Shown here piece after piece: positions 55,526 to 64,000 of a DNA stretch of 64,000 nt. Both the position numbers and the translations under genes were made by a program. How positions within the stretch are numbered: the first letter of the stretch is position 1; every line of letters starts with the position of its first letter. Under the pieces are notes generated by a model. That model was not told where the DNA came from. It saw only the letters and a list, made by a program, of their open reading frames with translations, and searched no databases. The DNA comes from Mollicutes bacterium (GTDB lineage Bacteria; Bacillota_I; Bacilli_A; Izemoplasmatales; Izemoplasmataceae), in assembly GCA_003551005.1 (NCBI GenBank), contig PULR01000039.1, forward strand, positions 1 through 64,000, given 5' to 3'.

Positions 55526-55649
55526 TTTTTTCAACAAAAACCGCTTGCCTTGTGTTACAATGGGGTAAAGCATGGACTTTTTTCCACTTTTGCACACCCC
55601 CTTATCAACAACCAACAAAATAAAAGAGAACTATTCTAGAGGTGATGGC
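55526..55649. other. Possible second part of oriC between dnaA and dnaN
   Basis: The 124-base gap has TTTTGCACA at 55588-55596 (fits TTWTNCACA), TTTTCCACT at 55580-55588 and TTATCAACA at 55602-55610 (one mismatch each), plus TTCTCCACA (55508-55516, minus) in the end of dnaA. Downstream is an A-rich stretch (55609-55637) that could unwind. A box array followed by an A/T-rich element in this gap matches the B. subtilis layout. Confidence 0.6.
55533..55561 (+). promoter_or_regulatory. Promoter of dnaN
   Basis: TGT-TACAAT is an extended -10. The -35 is poor. It lies within the box-rich gap, so DnaA may affect it. Confidence 0.45.
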
Positions 55650-56774
55650 ATGCGCATCCAGGTGAATAAAGACAGACTGCTCTACCATCTGTTGATCGCC
55701 CAGAAAGCTTTGTCCACGAAGACGCCGAATCCGGCCCTTCAGGGCATCCGACTCGATGTCGGCGACAACGAACTCGTCATCACGACGAGCAACTCGGATA
55801 TCTCCATCCGCGTCACCCTCGAGGACGATGCGCTGGAGATCGAGAAGACCGGCTCTATTCTCGTTCCCGGCAAATATTTCATCGACATTGTCCGCAAGCT
55901 CGATGGCCAAGTGGTCTCGATGACGGAAGGAGAGGATAATCTCCTCCGGATTGAAGCGGACCGTTCGGATATCACACTCAACCTGCTTGACCTCGAGGAT
56001 TATCCCAATCTCCAGTTCAAGGAGACCGATTCGCCGCTCGAAATCAACGCCCGGACGCTAAAGAGCATCATCCGGCAGACCGCCTTCGCAACCTCCTCCC
56101 TTGAGAACCGGCCTATTCTCACAGGGGTGAACGTCGCCATAGACGGCGAAGATCTCAAGGCTATAGCCACGGATAGCTATCGATTAAGCCAGAAACGCAT
56201 TTCACTACCGGAATCCTACGACCCCACAGATGTCATCATTCCGGGCAGAAGCCTCGAAGAGCTGATCAAGATCCTCGAAAGCAACCAGGAGTCGGTCGAG
56301 GTGCATATCGACCAGAACCGCGTGCTGTTCAAGGACAACAACGTCCTCTTCCTCTCCAGGCTGCTTGAAGGGAACTATCCCGAAACGGACAAGCTCATCC
56401 CGCAGGAATTTCCCATCCAGATCAAGTTCAACAAGGAGCAGTTGATGACTGCCGTCGAACGGGCCGGACTCCTCTCGAGCCGTGATGGACAGAACTCCAT
56501 CGTCAAACTGGATGTGCGCCAGGATAACGTGGTCGAGATTTCCTCGAATTCACCGGAAATCGGTCGTGTGCGAGAAGAAATCCATCCGGTCGATGAGATA
56601 GTCGGCTCCCCGCTGAAAATCGCCTTCAGTTCGAAATATCTGCTAGAAGCCCTCCGCGTGTTCAATTCCAGTGAGGTCACGGTGAAGTTCACCGGAGAGA
56701 TCCGCCCGTTCATCATCACCGGCGAGTTCGACGAGGGGATGCTGCAGCTCATCCTCCCGGTCAAGACCGACTAA
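55650..56774 (+). CDS. dnaN: DNA polymerase III beta subunit (sliding clamp)
   Basis: DnaN is the ring that holds the replicase on DNA. The 374 residues contain three clamp domains: MRIQVNKDRLLYHL at the start, the RQTAFATSSLENRPILTGV segment near 145, AVERAGLLSSRDG near 268, and the C-terminal end IRPFIITGEF..LILPV with the cleft residues. The ATG at 55650 is 4 bases after AGAGGTGA; an earlier in-frame start inside the oriC gap is not coding. Confidence 0.97.
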   Translation: MRIQVNKDRLLYHLLIAQKALSTKTPNPALQGIRLDVGDNELVITTSNSDISIRVTLEDDALEIEKTGSILVPGKYFIDIVRKLDGQVVSMTEGEDNLLRIEADRSDITLNLLDLEDYPNLQFKETDSPLEINARTLKSIIRQTAFATSSLENRPILTGVNVAIDGEDLKAIATDSYRLSQKRISLPESYDPTDVIIPGRSLEELIKILESNQESVEVHIDQNRVLFKDNNVLFLSRLLEGNYPETDKLIPQEFPIQIKFNKEQLMTAVERAGLLSSRDGQNSIVKLDVRQDNVVEISSNSPEIGRVREEIHPVDEIVGSPLKIAFSSKYLLEALRVFNSSEVTVKFTGEIRPFIITGEFDEGMLQLILPVKTD

Positions 56775-56796
56775 GTCCGATACGTTTCAAACCCTC

Positions 56797-56826
56797 AACC
56801 AGCGGCTCCGGGCCGCTGGTTTTTTG
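56797..56826 (+). terminator. Terminator of dnaA-dnaN
   Basis: AACCAGCGGC/GCCGCTGGTT with a 5-base loop and TTTTTT. The S4 gene then has its own promoter. Confidence 0.9.
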
Positions 56827-56838
56827 TTGGTCGCGAGG

Positions 56839-56867
56839 TTGTTTTTCAAGGCCCTCTAGTGTATAAT
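56839..56867 (+). promoter_or_regulatory. Promoter of the S4-recF-gyrB-gyrA operon
   Basis: TTGTTT and TATAAT are separated by 17 bases. The -10 lies inside GTGTA-TAAT-TACAC, a short dyad, and a TTATATATATAA stretch follows between it and the S4 gene. Confidence 0.65.
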
Positions 56868-56907
56868 TACACATAGTTTATTATATATATAAGAAAGAGT
56901 GGTCAAC

Positions 56908-57118
56908 ATGCGGACGGTCCGCATACACACGGAACATATCACGCTCGGACAGTTCTTGAAGTATGCAAACATCATCGCTACCGGCGGAGAAGCGAAGGCA
57001 ATCCTTCAAGAAGGACTGGTCCGGGTGGATGGAAACAAGGAGAGACGCCGAGGCAGGAAACTCTATCCGGGAATGCGGGTGGACGTCGACGGCCTCGGTT
57101 CTTATCGGGTCGAAAGCG

Positions 57119-57126
<8 letters not shown>
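56908..57126 (+). CDS. S4-domain RNA-binding protein (YaaA type)
   Basis: A 72-residue S4 protein always found between dnaN and recF in Bacilli. ITLGQFLKYANIIATGGEAK at about 11-30 and RVDGNKERRRGRKLYPGMRV at about 39-58 match the family. Its role is not known. The ATG at 56908 has AAAGAG upstream at 8 bases; GTG at 56899 is too close to that site. It overlaps recF by 8 bases. Confidence 0.93.
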
Positions 57127-60101
<2,975 letters not shown>

Positions 60102-60114
60102 GAGCGATCAAACT

Positions 60115-62732
<2,618 letters not shown>

Positions 62733-62736
<4 letters not shown>

Positions 62737-62761
62737 CAACCCGGCTGGACTCTGCTACACT
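62733..62761 (+). promoter_or_regulatory. Promoter of serS, -35 on the gyrA stop codon
   Basis: TTGACA and TACACT are separated by exactly 17 bases with TGC before the -10. The TTGACA contains the TGA stop codon of gyrA. Confidence 0.85.
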
Positions 62762-62774
62762 CAAAGTAACCTGA

Positions 62775-62986
62775 AAGCGACGATGGGGACAAGTAGCACA
62801 GCGAACCTCAAAGAGAGCCGGAGGCGCTGAGATCCGGTAGGAACCGTGTGTGAAATCCACCCCGGAGTGGAAGCGAACCTTCCCGGTAGGAACCGTTACC
62901 TTCCTTCCAAGTGGGCGCAAGATGTGCCAATGAGGGTGGCAACGCGGGTTATAACGCCCGTCCCTGGCTGGGACGGGCTTTTTTTA
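62775..62986 (+). promoter_or_regulatory. T-box riboswitch of serS
   Basis: A leader that reads the charging of tRNA-Ser and allows serS transcription when uncharged tRNA builds up. The T-box core AGGGTGGCAACGCGG lies at 62933-62947. A start element GGGACAAGTA is at 62785-62794, and stem I features follow. The UCC in GAAATCCAC (62856-62858) is a candidate serine specifier codon; I am not sure of it. The leader ends in the terminator at 62956-62986. The region from gyrA to serS (304 bases) holds nothing else. Confidence 0.92.
62956..62986 (+). terminator. T-box attenuator terminator
   Basis: GCCCGTCCC/GGGACGGGC with a 5-base loop followed by TTTTTTTT. It lies 9 bases past the T-box core, whose bases would pair with part of its 5' arm in the antiterminator form. 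Confidence 0.92.
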
Positions 62987-63040
62987 TTCAATTGAAACAC
63001 GGGCCTCGGCAGAGCCGACGCCGAAACAGGAGGAATTTGT

Positions 63041-64000
63041 ATGCTGGATTTGAAGTATGTACGGGAGAACATCGACACGGTGATTGAACGATTGAACAAA
63101 CGGGGGGAAAATTACAGCCATCTCAGAGAGCTCCTCTCGCTGGATTCCAAGCGACGTAGCCTGATACAGGACATCGAGGAGCGCAAGGCGAGGCGCAACG
63201 AGCTCAGTCGCAAGATCGGGGAGTACAAGCGTGAAGGAAAGGACGCAGAGGAATTGATACGAACCGTCGAGAGCGACAAGGAGCAGATCAAGCAGCTTGA
63301 CGCCGAGCGCGACCGCATCGAGCGCGACATCGAGAACCGCCTGCTGGACACCCCGAACCTTCCGCATGCGGATATCCCGGTGGGCGTTGACGACAGCGAG
63401 AACGTCGAAATCCGGCGCGGCGGCGAACAGCCTGCGTTTACTTTCGAGCCCAAACCGCACTGGGAGGTCGGTGAGCAGCTCGACATCCTGGATTTCGAGC
63501 GCGCTTCGAAAGTGGCGACCGGGCGGTTCGTGGTCTATAAGGGTCTCGGAGCACGACTGGAGCGCGCGCTGATCAACTTCATGATGGACCGGCATGCCAA
63601 TCAGGGCGGATATGAGGAGATGCTGCTGCCCTACATCGTCAATGAACAATCGATGACGGCGACCGGACAACTGCCGAAGTTCGCCGATGACGCCTTCAAG
63701 CTGGTTGATGAACGAGGGTTGTATCTGAATCCGACAGCCGAAGTCCCGGGTATCAATTTGCACCGGGATGAGATTCTCGACATGCAGACCCTGCCAAGAC
63801 GCTACGTCGCGTTCACGACCGCGTTCCGCCAGGAAGCCGGCAGCGCCGGACGCGATACGCGCGGCATCATCCGCCAGCATCAGTTCAACAAGGTCGAACT
63901 CTTGAAGTTCACCACGCCCGAGACATCCTATGAAGAGCTTGAGAAGATGCTGAACGATAGCGAGGCGATCCTCAAGGATCTCGAGCTTCCCTATCGGGTA
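63041..64000 (+). CDS. serS: Seryl-tRNA synthetase, C-terminal part outside window
   Basis: SerRS charges tRNA-Ser. The 320 visible residues hold the N-terminal coiled-coil arm (about 30-105, rich in Lys, Glu and Arg), the motif 1 region near 185, and motif 2 with FTTAFRQEAGSAGRDTRG near 272 and RQHQFNKVELLKF near 293. Motif 3 lies beyond the edge. AGGAGG precedes the ATG by 7 bases. It is under T-box control; a tRNA-Ser gene lies at the other end of the window. Confidence 0.97.
   Translation, partial: MLDLKYVRENIDTVIERLNKRGENYSHLRELLSLDSKRRSLIQDIEERKARRNELSRKIGEYKREGKDAEELIRTVESDKEQIKQLDAERDRIERDIENRLLDTPNLPHADIPVGVDDSENVEIRRGGEQPAFTFEPKPHWEVGEQLDILDFERASKVATGRFVVYKGLGARLERALINFMMDRHANQGGYEEMLLPYIVNEQSMTATGQLPKFADDAFKLVDERGLYLNPTAEVPGINLHRDEILDMQTLPRRYVAFTTAFRQEAGSAGRDTRGIIRQHQFNKVELLKFTTPETSYEELEKMLNDSEAILKDLELPYRV

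Overview
The window is a 64-kb chromosomal segment around the replication origin of a Gram-positive, Bacillota-type bacterium of moderate GC content. The evidence is an rpmH-rnpA-yidC-jag block facing dnaA-dnaN-S4-recF-gyrB-gyrA, a serS T-box leader, and the Firmicutes marker genes hprK, whiA, cdaA, yutD and a Lit-type lipoprotein transacylase. Lgt, lipobox proteins and Lit point to a single-membrane cell. The aro cluster, isoprenoid genes ispD/ispF, one-carbon folate genes and B12-dependent NrdJ indicate a free-living, fairly biosynthetic organism. No spore genes, prophage, insertion sequence or CRISPR array was seen. I do not name a species. The order of several blocks recalls Bacilli, and a lineage near the Bacilli/Mollicutes boundary is only a guess.

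Layout. 0-5.8 kb: CDGSH protein, tRNA-Glu and tRNA-Ser, tex, two paralogous acidic lipoproteins, acpS, whiA with an in-frame stop at codon 6, and an Mpv17-like membrane protein. 5.9-16.4 kb: trxB, lgt, hprK, a membrane protein, uvrA, ligA and pcrA, all leftward. 16.5-21 kb: cold-shock gene with a structured leader, glnS, and the t6A operon tsaE-tsaB-rimI-tsaD. 21-24 kb: lipid kinase, S1-domain gene and pgi. 23.8-28.9 kb: a long leftward operon from cdaA through a PAS/degenerate-GGDEF protein, 5-formyl-THF cyclo-ligase, an unrecognised 39-codon gene, ispD, ispF, pspC, yutD and nifU to pgpA. 29-35 kb: nrdJ, hflX, dus and hslO. 35-41.5 kb: a leftward folate operon fhs-M32 peptidase-flavin reductase-folD-lit-glyA. 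41.6-47 kb: a rightward shikimate operon aroA-aroB-aroC-chorismate mutase-aroE/aroK fusion-aroQ. 47-53.8 kb: a membrane protein, then leftward mfd, pth, jag, yidC, rnpA and rpmH. 53.8-64 kb: the oriC region, dnaA, dnaN, S4, recF, gyrB, gyrA, and T-box-controlled serS cut off by the window end.

Gene polarity diverges at about 53.8 kb, as expected for bidirectional replication from there. Most leftward genes form tightly overlapping operons, many with 4-base ATGA junctions. Promoters repeatedly show an extended -10 (TGN-TATAAT), often with a poor -35. Factor-independent terminators are clear and several serve convergent genes.

The most notable points are: the nonsense codon in whiA at a place where the family has Glu; a GdpP-like sensor lacking its phosphodiesterase domain directly behind cdaA, where cdaR would be expected; the 39-codon gene coupled to ispD; an EPSP synthase with Ala at the Gly96 position; an AroE-AroK fusion; a GlnRS with a changed KMSKS loop; and a tandem lipoprotein pair in which only one copy keeps a CxxC motif.
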